NCBI RefSeq assembly: GCF_963675165.1
Contig: NC_087381.1
Span: forward strand, 4,341,378-4,405,377
Direction: 5' to 3'
Length of the DNA stretch: 64,000 nt
Source of the DNA: Halichondria panicea
Lineage: Eukaryota; Porifera; Demospongiae; Suberitida; Halichondriidae
Positions 25,799 through 38,767 of the stretch are shown here, piece by piece (the first letter of the stretch is position 1; every line of letters starts with the position of its first letter). The translations under genes and the position numbers were made by a program. The notes beneath the pieces were generated by a model. The model ran no database searches. It was given only the letters and a program-made list of their open reading frames with translations, and had not been told where the DNA came from.

Positions 25799-26610
25799 AA
25801 ACTCGATTTCCACTTGCAAATATGTAGACTTTAGATACATGTATAGATCTAGCTGAATTTTGATGCTTGAGATAATTATAGTTTGAGGACTTAATCTACT
25901 TGTGCTTTTGTTACTAGCAGTGTGTATTTTCCACATAAATTTTCGCTGAATTCTATACCGTACTCCTATACTCATATACTTGCCTATATAAGTGCACATA
26001 AACAGAGCTATTGATTTGTTTGAAGTTGAGTGCATTGTTAGCTCTTCAAGAGCATTTTTAATTTTGTTATCTCTGTCGACTTTTCTTCTGCATGGTGATG
26101 GCACTTGAAAGTACATTTTAACAGAACGAAAGGCAGTAAAAGACGAACGATTGAAGTAGATATGATGTGGTCTATGTTGTGCGCCGTGGTTTTCCTAGGA
26201 ATAATGCGAGAATAAGCAATTTGAAAAAGCTGATAGGCTACCAATACCCCAATATACCTAGGTCACGGCACAAGTCAATTGTTCTAGGGTCTACAAGGTA
26301 GGTATCCTTACACGTAGAACAGAGTACCATTCTCATTTGCCACACTTTGTTAAACGTTTCAAGGTGACGGCTTGCTATAATTATTAGCCTATTTCTTACA
26401 AGTGGTATGTATGTACAACTGCATGTATAAGTACTCAATGTGCTATAAGGCTCACATATATACATGCATGACTTATATATTGTACTAAAAATCACAACTG
26501 ACTCAGATCGAGTCTATGATAACATGAATGAACATTGTAGCTATAATAATTATAATTCACTGAGGTATAATAATACATGTACATACTAAAATACAGAACG
26601 TGTTGTTTGC
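25799..26610. other. Convergent intergenic region, unit A
   Basis: Sequence between the 3' ends of astacin A (+) and Cys-repeat gene A (-). Closely similar stretches recur at 31106-32003 and 43170-43869, marking the three copies of the duplicated unit. No gene seen. Confidence 0.7.
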
Positions 26611-26616
26611 TTTATT
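26611..26616 (-). promoter_or_regulatory. Putative polyadenylation signal AATAAA, gene A
   Basis: On the minus strand the stop TGA is followed at once by TAATAAAGC. The same hexamer sits at the same place in copies B (32004-32009) and C (43870-43875). Confidence 0.55.
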
Positions 26617-26617
26617 A

Positions 26618-29357
26618 TCAAAGTTCATCTCTGTATCTGCACTCGTATGAGCTGGGGATAACATTCACACCCTCACAAGATAACTCTCCACAACAACGAA
26701 GGTTAACATTGTTAGTGTTGGTGATACTCAAACTAGAGCAAGAAAGTGGGTCTACACAATCGATATTACACTCATATCCTCCAGTTGGACACACCACTCG
26801 AGCACTCCGACATCCAAATATACCACTACAGGTTACTATGCAGTCACTGTGCGCAGGGCAGTACAGTGTTGCTGATTGACAAGATTGCTCACCACTGCAA
26901 GTTATTGCACATGATTTGCTGTCTGCACATCTGAAGGTTGAAGTCTGACATGCCGTTTTTCCAGAGCATTCGAAGGTACAACTCCCATTAGTCGCACAAT
27001 TAAACTGGGTGGAAGGACATGAAGATAATCCAGAGCATGTTACATCGCATACTTCTTGGTCAGAACATATCTGACTAAGGTGTCTACACGAAGAAGTTCC
27101 ATTGCATGTTATAGCACAGCGCTCTTGAGTAGGACATGTTAGCCGAGCATTATTACAAGAAGAGGATCCAGAGCATGCTAGCATACAAGTGTCATTGGCA
27201 GGGCAAGTTATTCGTGTGGACTGGCAAGAACTGAATCCAGGACAGACAATGTTGCAGCTCTCACTACCTGAGCATCCAATGGTAGCACTACTACAAGCAG
27301 AGGAACCATTACAGAGTATGTTACATTCTTCTCCAACAGGACACGTAAATGTTGCACTAAAGCAGGCACTGCTATCGACACACAATATATTACAACCACT
27401 ACTATCACCGCATTGAAAGTTTGCATACCTACAAGCTGACGAGCCTGTACAATTGATGTCATATGCTCCAATACATGTGGTATATTGACAAGAGCTTGAA
27501 GCTGTACATGATATTTGACTGCTTTCTATACTGGCAGAGCAATCGAAATTGGTTCTAGAACAAGATGAGATACCAGAACAGTTTACGTTACAACTGTTTG
27601 TGTTATTACAAGTTAGAGTACTATAGTCACATGATGAGCTTCCGATACACATATAGTTTTTAGCCCTCATATTGCTGTTTTGACATGATATAGTACCACT
27701 ACAGGTGACCTGCTCGCTAGTAGCAACATTTGCCCCTCTACAAGCATATGTACCTCTGCAGTCAATAATACAATTTGAGTTCTGTACGCACGTCATTACA
27801 GCATACTGACAACTGTAGAGGTTATCACAAGAAATGTTGCTGTCTCCTCCAGCAGGGCAATAAATATTTGCGTACTGGCAAGCATAATTAGCGCCACAAT
27901 CTATTCGACTTTCCTTCAGATGAGAGTGTTACAGCTAAATAAGAACATGAATATTCAGCATTGCAGTTCAAGTCACAGTTTCCTCTTTGGCATTCTGTGG
28001 TGGCTCTCATACATGCTTGTGAACCTTGGCAATTCATATTACAAGCTCCATTTCTAGGACAGTGTATGGTGGATTGTAAGCATGAATATCGCTCATTGCA
28101 TGCTACTGTGCAACCATCTCCTGGCTCAGAGCATACTATTGAGGAATTATGGCAAGCATAGGCACTTGTGTCATTACAGCTTATCCGGCAATGACCACCA
28201 CCTATGCAACTTAGCTCATTGGTTCGACAGTTGGTTGTGTGGCAATCGAGCAAAGTTCCAAGTTTACCTGTAAATCGAAAATTAACATGTTACAATAACA
28301 AGTAATGTTAGCTTTCGTGTTTAACACCTTGCTTATATAGACACACAACTTACATGTTGGTGGCTTCCCATTCCATTCTACTCCACTACTGAAGCTCTTA
28401 CACACTAGTCTCTCCTGCCCTGCCACCACATAACCTGAGTTGCAGCTGAACTCAGCTATAGAACCCACCACGAGATCCACGGAGTTGTCACCAGATATTT
28501 TTCTTAGCTGACCATTGTTGGGTGACTCCAGGGCCAGGCAAAGGGGGATAGCTATAAGTTGGAATTGCACGACATTATTGTCTATACGGACGTAATACGG
28601 ATGCTATTGGCTATATATTATATATACACATCAAAGCTATATATAGTCTGACAGCCGATCATAATTATAGCTGTATATATATATGCATGTTTACCTCGAC
28701 AAGATGGCTTAGTGGTGTTCCAAACTCCAGTGGATTCTTCTCCCCCTGACAACAGTCTACAACCTCTAATCATCCGACCAACTAAGGTAAATCCTGGGTT
28801 GCAGGAGTAGTTGGCTACTGCACCTAGTCCAAACTGTGAGTAACTACCAGCAGTGATTGCAATGAATCCATTTCCTGGTGACTGCAAGTCGGGACATCTC
28901 ACTGCATCGGGTGCATCATGCATGTTTAATTTTATAGACGGCATGCACTTTTTACCTATGCACTTTCTACTCTTCTACGTCCTCCCATGCACAAGTTTTC
29001 CCTCACTCCCCCCCCTCCCCACTATCTTCCCTCGTGCTTTCTTCAAAATAGCTTACCTTGAGTGTCTTTTAGTAAGCTGATAAGCACGGATGCAAGAATG
29101 ATTGCAATAAAAAGAAGTAGAAAAAATGAAAGGGCAGCAACTGAAAATAACGTTTTTGTCTCTCTGGAGAACTTGTTTTGATGTTTCATTTTTGGCACAC
29201 TTTGCTGAACAGATGGTTGCAGATGGGGAGGACTCTGAGGTTCAGCCTCGGACTGCTTCTTATTGATGTTATATTCAGGCAAATCTACTTCATCGTAAAT
29301 GTCTGATTCTCTCACTGGATTCCTCACATTGTAGGTGTTTATCCTTCTCTGGGCCAT
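26618..29357 (-). pseudogene. Sushi/Cys-repeat type II membrane protein, copy A (frameshifted)
   Basis: Same four-exon structure as copies B and C: 29057-29357, 28695-28901, 28354-28551, 26618-28267. Relative to B and C, exon 4 has lost 2 nt near 27904 (ctattcgac instead of ctatagtcgac). The frame turns into GKSNRLWR and stops about one fifth of the way into the Cys-repeat region. The exon length (1650 versus 1652 in copy C) confirms the 2-nt loss. Downstream the frame is open to the end. It encodes either a truncated protein or nothing. Confidence 0.85.
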
Positions 29358-29454
29358 ATGGAATTCTTCGCTTCAATTGATACTAGTACTGCTGCGGAAA
29401 CAGGGTGTTTAGAACTAAAGTGAGGATCACTAGTAGATCTACTATTGTCTGCTA
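29358..29454. other. 5' flank of Cys-repeat gene A
   Basis: Highly similar to 36483-36579 and 46650-46733 upstream of copies B and C. It probably contains the 5' UTR and promoter, but no defined element is recognisable. Confidence 0.45.
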
Positions 29455-29837
29455 CAGGGTTTTGCAGAATCTTTGAAATGGAGGGTATAGAGCGTTCCTT
29501 ATATGGATATCTAATGTTTACACACATTGTGGTGTCATATACACATTGTGGTGAAATGCCAAGTCTGATTGGCAGACAAAATAGCTTTTTTCTTGTGAAA
29601 AAATATCAAGGGATTATTTTGGATATAAGATGGAGAATAGTGCATCAGACAGAGCTGCTTAGACTATCTTATCAAAGTGTTGCTGAGAATCTTCAAGTTG
29701 ATCCATCAACTGTTGTAGAATAGTGCCATGCTGACTTAGACTACAACTTTATGGTTGACCACAGATAACCATATAAGGAACGCTCATCAACGCAAAACGC
29801 TTTTTTGTGGATATTGCAAAGATTCTGCAAAACCCTG
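29455..29837. mobile_element. Tc1/mariner-like non-autonomous element, TA duplication
   Basis: Ends cagggttttgcagaatcttt and its complement, flanked by TA. Subterminal gagcgttccttatatgg is also inverted. Copies B and C have the uninserted site (gtctgctaatactttta), which proves the insertion. A + frame inside keeps a helix-turn-helix-like piece (LRLSYQSVAENLQVDPSTV), consistent with the N-terminus of a transposase, and then stops. Confidence 0.85.
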
Positions 29838-29842
29838 TAATA

Positions 29843-30660
29843 CTTTTATGCAAAGTATGATTGTTTATATAGCTAAGTGCATGTAACTATATGACTGTGT
29901 TCTTCTTTCAATCACTATAATAGCATGCAGTGCACATGCACTGACATCATGTTTTTCAAACAGGGATATGTAATAGATCTATATCTAATTATAACAACAG
30001 TTACTGGTGCATGGTATTTGATTTTGAAGCCTCCTACCATCATGCAGTCTCTCCACTCTCATGGGCTTATGTTTGACATTTTTAAACTATAATTACTGTT
30101 GAAAATGCCAGTTGCAAGACGAAACTTGGAGAAGCGTCTATACTAATGGAACAGAGTCTTATGGTATTCACTGAGTATCATGATATTCTTGAATTATTGT
30201 GGACTGTATACTGATGAGTCCCTGCACTTACACAAACTAACAGCGAGCTGCAGATGAAACTGGTTGTCATGAGTTTTTCTATTTGAATTTAAGGTTCAGT
30301 TTTATATAGGGTTGCACTATGAGTCTGTGCTATATAGGTAGGCCCTGCATGATAAATTATTCTTTTTTGTTCACCCATTCTTTAATTCTTCTCATAAAAA
30401 ATCCGATTATTCTCGTAAAATTCCCCAAAAATGTGACATATATATATACTAATTACAACTGACTCATTCTCAGTGTTGTCTTAAGGCTTTGAATTGATCC
30501 ATAATATTCCCCTTCAGCCATTTTTTGCCATGAGAACATCGTTATGCAAAACTTAATGTAAGGATCTTTACCAAAAATGGACATTTATGCCTATTATTCT
30601 TAACACCTATTATACTAAAATTATTCCGAGCATAATTTATCAGGGCCTAGTGCTAGGTCA
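29843..30660. repeat. Duplicated spacer, copy A
   Basis: AT-rich non-coding sequence nearly identical to 36587-37385 and, with insertions, to 51319-53095. It ends abruptly near 30660 within cagggcctagtgctaggtca, where the sequence switches to the remnant of astacin copy B. This is a duplication breakpoint. Confidence 0.75.
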
Positions 30661-30719
30661 TGGGATTTGTACCCTGGAGTATCCTGAGAGTTTCAATGGA
30701 TATTCCTTAGTGTCAGAGA

Positions 30720-31106
30720 GCATCATGGTACAAGCTATCGATGTTCTTGCCCACAATGATATTCCAGAACCAATTAAGAATATCCATATGGGAATCTAGT
30801 TGTGTATGCTCGTCACGGTCCAAATCTTCCTGACAAAGATGGGTGGTGGAACAAAAGTGACCCATACATGGGTGAGTTCATTGCAGTAGGCAAATTCACA
30901 AACTAACCACAAGTGTGAAGTCATGAACCCATAATCCAAACTAGAACCACATTGATGAAGACAAACAATGGTTCCGATGACACAATGTCCAGCAGTGTGA
31001 CCTACTCTTTGCCCAGTCCAATTTATTCACGATCTTACGTTTCTCACATCTGCTACTAGTGGTAATGCCGTGTTTGACTATTCTTACACACTAATTAAAA
31101 ATTCGT
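30720..31106 (+). pseudogene. Astacin EGF-C2 remnant (copy B)
   Basis: Clear nucleotide similarity to the 3' part of copies A and C (acaagctatcgatgttcttg; gacaaagatgggtggtgg; ttattcacgatcttacgttt), but with many deletions, frameshifts and stops. The protease, first C2 and part of the EGF module are missing. Non-functional. Confidence 0.85.
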
Positions 31107-32003
31107 TTCTACTTGCAAACACGTACAGACTTTAAATACATTGTAGATCTAGATAGACTTTGTCTAGCTAGATGTTGACGCTTACTATATTATAGATTTG
31201 GGGACTTTTCTTAGATCTACTTGTGCTGTGATAATTCTGTTACTAGCAGTGTGTATTTTCCACATAACTTCTCGCTGAATTCTATACCGTACTCCTGCAT
31301 GCATTGCTCATGCATACTCTTATAATTATACTTGCCCATCATGAAAGTGCACATAAACAGAGCTATTGATTTGTTTGAAGTTGAGTGCGTTGTTAGCTCT
31401 TCAAGAGCATTTTTAACCTCATGGTGATGGCACTTGAAAGTACATTTTAAGGCAGAACGAAAGGCAGTAAAGACGAACGATTGAAGTAGATAATATTATG
31501 ATGTGGTCTATGTTGTGCGCCGTGGTTTTCCATTTATTTAGGAATAATGCGAGAATAAGCAATTTGATAGGCTACCAATACCCCAATATACCTAGGTCAC
31601 GGCACAAGTCAATTGTTCTATGGTCTACAAGGCAGGCTATTCTAGGTATCCTTACACGTAGAACAGGTCGAGTACGATTCTCATTTGCCACACTTTGTTA
31701 AAGGTTTCAAGATGACGGCTTGCTATAATTATCAGCCTATTTATTATTAGTGGTATGTACGTACAAGTGCATGTATAACTTAGTATAAATTAATATACTC
31801 ATGTGCTATAAGGCTCACATATAATACATGCATGACTTATATAATTATATTGTACTAAAAATCACAACTAAACATAAAGACTCAGAGTCTATGATAACAT
31901 GAATGAACAGTTTAGCTATATAATAATTATAACAACAACTACTTCACTGAAGTATATATACATGTACATACTAATTAAAGTACATGCACAACATGTTGTT
32001 TGC
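31107..32003. other. Convergent intergenic region, unit B
   Basis: Paralogous to 25799-26610, with small indels. No gene seen. Confidence 0.65.
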
Positions 32004-32010
32004 TTTATTA

Positions 32011-35000
32011 TCAAAGTTCATCTCTGTATCTGCACTCGTATGAGCTAGGGATAACATTCATACCCTGACAAGATAATTCTCCACAACAACGAAGGTTAAC
32101 ATTGTTAGTGTTGGTGATACTCAAACTAGAGCAAGAAAGTGGGTCTACACAATCGATATTACACTCATATCCTCCAGTTGGACACACCACTCGAGCACTC
32201 CGACAAGATTGCTCACCACTGCAAGTTATTGCACATGATTTGCTGTCTGCACAGCTGAAGGTTGAACTCCGACATGCCGTTTTTCCAGAGCATTCGAAGG
32301 TACAACTCCCATTAGTCGGACAATTAAACTGGGTGTAAGGACATGAAGATAATCCAGAGCATGTTAAATCGCATACCTCTTGGTCAGAACATATCTGACT
32401 AAGGCGTCTACATGAAGAAGTTCCATCGCATGTTATGGCACAGCGCTCTTGAGTAGGACATGTTAGCCGAGCATTATTACAAGAAGAGGATCCAGAGCAT
32501 GCTAGCATACAAGTGTCATTGGTAGGGCAAGTTATTCGTGTGGACTGACAAGAATTGGATCCAGGACAGACAATGTTGCAGCTCTCACTACCTGAGCATC
32601 CAATGGTAGCACTACTACAAGCAGAGGAACCATTACAGAGTATGTTACATTCTTCTCCAACAGGACACGTAAATGTTGCACTAAAGCAGGCACTGCTATC
32701 GACACACAATATATTACAACCACTACTATCACCGCATTGAAAGTTTGCATACCTACAAGCTGACGAGCCTGTACAGTTGATGTCATATGCTCCAATAGAA
32801 GTGGTATATTGACAAGAGTTTGAAGCTGTACATGATATTCGACTGCTTTCTTTACTGGCAGAGCAATCGAAACTTGTGCTTGAACAAGATGAGATACCAG
32901 AACAGTTTACGTTACAACTGTTCGTGTTATTACAAGTTAGAGTACTATAGTCACATGATGAGCTTCCGATACACATATAGTTTTTAGCCCTCATATTGCT
33001 GTTCTGACATGAACCAGTACCACTACAGGTGACCTGCTCACTAGTAACAACATTTGCCCTTATACAAGCATATGTACCTCTGCAGTCAATAACACAATTT
33101 GAGTTCTGTACGCATGTCATTACAGCATACTGACAACTGTAGAGGTTATCACAAGAAATGTTGCTGTCTCCTCCAGCAGGGCAATAAATATTTGCGTACT
33201 GGCAAGCATAATTAGCGCCACAATCTATAGTCGACTTTCCTTCAGATGAGAGTGTTACAGCTAAATAAGAACATGAATATTCAGCATTGCAGTTCAAGTC
33301 ACAGTTTCCTCTTTGGCATTCTGTGGTGGCTCTCATACATGCTTGTGAACCTTGGCAATTCATATTACAAGCTCCATTTCTAGGACAGTGTATGGTGGAT
33401 TGTAAGCATGAATATCGCTCATTGCATGCTACTGTGCAACCATCTCCTGGCTCAGAGCATACTATTGAGGAATTATGGCAAGCATAGGCACTTGTGTCAT
33501 TACAGCTTATCCGGCAATGACCACCACCTATGCAACTTAGCTCATTGGTTCGACAGTTGGTTGTGTGGCAATCGAGCAAAGTTCCAAGTTTACCTGTAAA
33601 TCGAAAATTAACATGTTACAATAACAAGTAATGTTAGCTTTCATGCTTAACACCTTGCTTATATAGACACACAACTTACATGTTGGTGGCTTCCCATTCC
33701 ATTCTACTCCATTACTGAAGCTCTTACACACTAGTCTCTCCTGCCCTGCCACCACATAACCTGAGTTGCAGCTGAACTCAGCTATAGAACCCACTACGAG
33801 ATCCACGGAGTTGTCACCAGATATTTTTCTTAACTGACCATTGTTGGGTGACTCCAGGGCCAGGCAAAGGGGGACAGCTATAAGTTGGAATTGCACGACA
33901 TTTAATATTGTCGATTTATACGGACGTAATACGGATGCTATTGGCTATATAATATTATTATTATACACTAATAATAATAATAATAATAACATCAAAGCTA
34001 TAATTATAGTCTGACAGCCGATCATATTTATAGCATATATATATGCATGTTTACCTCGACAAGATGGCTTAGTGGTGTTCCAAACTCCAGTGGATTCTTC
34101 TCCCCCTGACGACAGTCTACAACCTCTAATCATCCGACCAACTAAGGTAAATCCTGGGTTGCAGGAGTAGTTGGCTACTGCACCTAGTCCAAACTGTGAG
34201 TAACTACCAGCAGTGATTGCAATGGATCCATTTCCTGGTGACTGCAAGTCGGGACATCTCACTGCATCGGGTGCATCATGCGTGTTTAATTTTATAGACG
34301 GCATGCATGCATGCCCCACCATGCACTTTTTACCTATGCACTTTCTACTCTTCTACGTCCTCCCATGCACAAGTTTTCCCTCACTCCCCCCCCTCCCCAC
34401 TATCTTCCAGTGGCGTAGCCAGAGGGGGGCAGAGGGTGCTCCAGCACCCCCCTCTCTGGCCTCAGACTCTGCTCCACAAGTTCCTTTTACTAGCTAGCTG
34501 ATATGAGAGAACTAGAGCTCTATTGCACGATCAACTCAAAACCCCACCTCCAACTAGCTAGCTCCACCTCCAAATATTCATTCCAGTCAGTGCACATGCG
34601 CAAAGCTATCACTTGCACCATCCATAATCGTGTCGAGTATTTTTCAGTTGAGCCCAGTTCATAGAGCAGCACTGCAACTGCAAGTGTCTTGCCACCCTGT
34701 TCTGCTAATTCACAAGCAGAACCAACCTGGTTAGTAGCTTGATTAATTAATAACAAAATTTAAATTAATTGTCACAACTCAAAACAATGCATTTTATAGG
34801 ACATCTTCAGATGTAGCCTCGATCCCAGGCCGAGTTTTCGCTTTTATAACGGCTAGGCGAACAACTGGGCCTGGTACTAGTTGTCTGCGCATGCGTCAAT
34901 CGTTCGTCAGATTCTGACGAATGGATATTCTCGTTCACTTTCGTGACATTTATATTCGTGTACTATAGTGTACTAGAAGTCAGTTCCCGTTTTATCATTA

Positions 35001-36482
35001 TTGGAATCGATTGGAATGGCTCTTAGCTGAAGCTTCTCTCTTCTCTGAAGCTTATTCTGAAGACTGAACAACAAGGGAAGAGGTATAAAGCTTTGTCAAG
35101 CTTGTTAAGGTCAGATATTTTTGTGTGGGCCCTATGGCCGGCTATGCTATCAAGTCTTGTTCATGTTTGGCAAGAATGTAGGTAGACTATAGTTTCATCA
35201 TTAAGATGATGGATCAAGTGAAGAGTGTGAGCTAGAGAACTTGGTGCTGCCATCATCAGCTCGTCGACAATGACACTATAACCGAGAAATTTAATATGTA
35301 TAGATCTACACGTATTTAAAATGTCTACTTCTCTGTACAGGAGCAATGGCTAATATCCAGCTATCCCAACAGTGCTGCTCCTCTTGGCTATACTAACGGA
35401 CGAGACTGGACAGTTTGAGGTAAGGGTTTAACCGTCTTTGGTTTCTTTTAATATTGTCCTATACTCACAGACACAGGACTGGAGTATGACCTGCTCATTC
35501 GAGCGTTGCTTGTGTAGCTCAGAGACATCAAGAGCATCTACGTTTTCTCAAGCAATGAGTTACGAGTTGGGGCCTAGAATCAGAGAAGTCCAGCAGCCTG
35601 CTAAATCTTTTTGAAACGTAATTTGAAGGCATTCAATCATCCTGAAGTTGCCCTGGGTCACTGTAATTGTGCTGCAGCACAACTGGCAACTCCCCAGGCC
35701 TTTGTGAAGCAGCTCCCTATGTGCATCTTTTGTGTACTCACTCTGTGCATTTTCTGTGTACAAATTTCCATTATTGATTTATTAAATATTTTTGCCGACC
35801 ACAAATATACAATGAAAATTTGACGCATGCGCAGACAACTAGTACCAGGCCCAGTTGTTCGCCTAGCCGTTATAAAAGCGAAAACTCGGCCTGGGATCGA
35901 GGCTACTTCAGATGAAGATGTGGCTTAACCACCAGTACCCTCAAAGCAGCAGTACCCTCATTTCTTTAGCCAGATTGCGTTAGAATTAATCTCAGAGCAT
36001 GTAACAACAAACATTTTCTGGGGGAGTGCCCCCAGAAAATGCTCCAGTTGGAGCACATTTTACACCACCAGTGCACTCCGCGCACTGGCAATTCGGACAA
36101 ACCATTCATCCCAAGCACCCCCCTCTCTCAAATCCTGGCTACGCCCCTGTCTTCCCTCGTGCTTTCTTCAAAATAGCTTACCTTGAGTGTCTTTTAGTAA
36201 GCTGATAAGCACAGATGCAAGAATGATTGCAATAAAAAGAAGTAGAAAAAATGAAAGGGCAGCAACTGAAAATAACGTTTTTGTCTCTCTGGAGAACTTG
36301 TTTTGATGTTTCATTTTTGGCACACTTTGCTGAACAGATGGTTGCAAATGGGGAGGACTCTGAGGTTCAGCCTCGGACTGCTTCTTATTGATGTTATATT
36401 CAGGCAAATCCACTTCATCGTAAATGTCTGATTCTCTCACGGGATTCCTCACATTGTAGGTGTTTATCCTTCTCTGGGCCAT
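32011..36482 (-). CDS. Sushi/Cys-repeat type II membrane protein, copy B
   Basis: Exons 36182-36482, 34055-34261, 33680-33877 and 32011-33593 join in phase 1 to 762 residues. Exon 1 encodes a hydrophilic N-terminus (MAQRRINTYNV...) and one hydrophobic helix (TLFSVAALSFFLLLFIAIIL) with no signal peptide, hence a type II topology. Exons 2 and 3 each encode a sushi/CCP-like module (RCPDLQSPGNGSI...PSCR; ALESPNNGQLRKISGDNS...PPTC). Exon 4 encodes about 20 repeats of roughly 23 residues with spacing C-x3-C-x5-C-x6-C-x5, ending in RDEL. Intron 1 carries a 1.7-kb transposon (34408-36149). The product would be lumenal or extracellular apart from its N-terminal tail; its function is unknown. One Cys repeat is missing compared with copies A and C. 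Confidence 0.87.
34408..36149. mobile_element. CAGTGGCGTAGCCAG element, 5-bp TSD TCTTC, in intron 1 of gene B
   Basis: Ends cagtggcgtagccag and ctggctacgcccctg, flanked by TCTTC on both sides. Copies A and C have the uninterrupted site cactatcttccctc, confirming insertion. A MULE-like element (34814-35905) is nested inside. No transposase frame; probably non-autonomous and hAT5-like by its ends (inference). Confidence 0.88.
34814..35905. mobile_element. MULE-like TIR element, 9-bp TSD CTTCAGATG
   Basis: 1092 bp with inverted repeats of about 100 bp (tagcctcgatcccaggccga..., containing ctgcgcatgcgt), flanked by perfect CTTCAGATG copies at 34805-34813 and 35906-35914. The interior has no recognisable protein. 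A fragment of the same subfamily lies at 16823-16945. Confidence 0.9.
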
Positions 36483-36586
36483 ATGGAATTCTTCGCTTCA
36501 ATTGATACTATAGTACTGCTGCAGAAACAGGGTGTTTAGAACTAAAGTGAGGATCACTAGTAGATCTACTATTGTCTGCTAATACT

Positions 36587-38080
36587 TTTATGCAAAGTAT
36601 GATTGTTTATATAGCTAAGTGCATGTAACTGTGACTGTGTTCTTCCTTTCAATCACTATAATAGCATGCAGTGCACATGCACTGACATCATGTTTTTCAA
36701 ACAGGGATATGTAATAGATCTAGATTTAATTATAACAACAGTTACTGGTGCATGGTATTTGATTTTTTGAAGCCTCCTACCATCATGCAGTCTCTCCACT
36801 CTCATGAGCTTATGTTTGACATTTTTAAACTTACATAGATAAATGTTGAAAATGCCAGTTGCAAGACGAAACTTGGAGAAGCGTCTATACTAATGGAACA
36901 AAGTCTTATGGTATTCACTGAGTATCATGATATTCTTGAATTATTGTGGACTGTATACTGATGAGTCCCTGCACTTACACAAACTAACAGCGAGCTGCAG
37001 ATGAAACTGGTTGTCATGAGTTTCTATTTGAATTTAAGGTTCAGTCTAAACTCTTTTATATAGGGTTGCACTATGAGTCTGTGCTAGGTAGGCCCTGCAT
37101 GATAAATTATGCTTTTTTGTTCACCCATTCTTTAATAAAAAAATCCGATTATACTCTTAAAATGATTATACTCTTAAAATTTCAAAAATGTGACATATAA
37201 CTGACTCATTCTCTCAGTGTTGTCTTAAGGCTTTGAATTGATCCATAATATTCCCCTTCAGCCATTTTTGCCATGAGAACATCGTTATGCAAAACTTAAT
37301 GTAAGGATCTTTACCAAAAATGGACATTTATGCCTTATTCTAAAATTATTCCGAGCATAATTTATCAGGGCCTAGTGCTAGGTCAGGCGGTATAGTTTTT
37401 GGAAAGAATTTTTCTAATTATAACCACTTACTGGGTTGTCGTGCATGTGTATACGTATACTACAGTAGTATGAAAGTTGCTTACGTGGTGTGGGGAAAAA
37501 TACTGACGCCAGTTGGTTGATCCTTTAAATAATCCATCACGTTATGTTTGTTACAATCTCCCATCTCGGACTTTGACATCCAATATGAGCTAGTGTTTAT
37601 TGTTAAGACTTTTAATAGGTTGACAGCCCAATAATAACCCATAATTTCACTAACCAATGTTATTTTTACTTTTCGTGTTCTATTAGCAAGGAATCTGTGG
37701 CTATTAACCAACTTTTGTTCAGGCAAGACTGATCGAAGTATCTGGAGGTTAGTCAAAGGTCTGTAATGTAGGATTTTGGAAACCAGTGGAACTTTAGACA
37801 GTATGGTCTTGATGCTGTCAAGGAAAATGTAAAGGAGTCTTTTCATAATACGTATAGGTTATTACTCACAAGCAGCTAAAAAAAAGAGCCCGATGGCGAG
37901 AGTTGTATTAGCACGAGGGTATGAAGTTATCCTGAAGGATCATTACCTAATAGACCAATCAGATTGCAGGATTCTACCCGACTGCATTGGAATTTGCCAC
38001 GCATCAATGCACTCCAGTTTCAAGCTAATAGGGTGATGAGTGGTGCTTTACGTGTTGAATCAGACAGCTTATTTTTGTGT

Positions 38081-38115
<35 letters not shown>

Positions 38116-38760
38116 TCGCTCTCGCACACCAATGGCTGCACGTGAGTGGGTGTATATCTCTTATTGAGGTACTCGGTCTTTACTTCCTCCCATCTTATCT
38201 CTGCCGCACAAACAACAGACACTAGCGTAGTTTTACATGATAAGGATCGACTCGTTCGAACTACCCTATACTCTTACGACTGCATATAGCTTGGGACATG
38301 GATTTAGTTAGGTGCATGGCTTTGAAGTTATACTGACAGCCGGCTGGCTTCACTCCAGATTGAGGCCCAGTCCTAAATAGGTGTGCACGGGGGCTTCTTA
38401 TGAGCTGTTTCTGATTGTTCCAGGGCTGAATGGCTGTACAGTGAAGTGTAAGACGTTGTAAGACATTGTACACTCACCAATCCACCCACACACATACAGG
38501 CTCTGTTCTCACGTATACCAAAGTTTTCTAGCCTCAATTGATGACTTTTTGCCTGAGCACTGAGAACAGGCAGTGTAGAAATTAAGGCAGAATTGATTAG
38601 GTAAAGATCCTTAACACAACAAGAGTTAGAGATATAATTATTATCAGGATTACACGAAGAAGTAGCCTGATATTATTATAAAAAAGCACACACGCAATGA
38701 TCAAACAACAGTGTCTATTGTGTTCAATTTAGTAAGACTTACAGTCCTGTCAGTCAATCG
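36587..38760. repeat. Duplicated spacer, copy B
   Basis: Paralogous to 51225-54013, which lies between Cys-repeat gene C and the Roco gene. Includes a (CA)n run at 38082-38113 and about 460 bp (37683-38140) absent from the other copy. It contains a frame shared between copies (see the entry at 37481). Confidence 0.75.
37481..37846 (-). other. Unidentified open frame, partly conserved in the paralogous spacer
   Basis: A 121-codon frame starting MKRLLYIFLDSIKTIL. Its second half (SEIMGYYWAVNLLKVLTINT onward) is also open at 53091-53408 in the other spacer copy, but the first half is absent there. It may be a transposase or retroelement scrap or chance; no family recognised. Confidence 0.25.
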
Positions 38761-38767
38761 CAGCATT

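Noticed and set aside
27189-27416. Plus-strand frames over the Cys-repeat exons (MSLAGQVIRVDW..., MQFKSQFPLWHS...)
   Set aside because: They lie opposite the coding repeats, occur identically in all three copies and show no family features.
38025-38222. Frames with VCVCVC or THTHTH runs
   Set aside because: Translation of the (CA)n run at 38082-38113.
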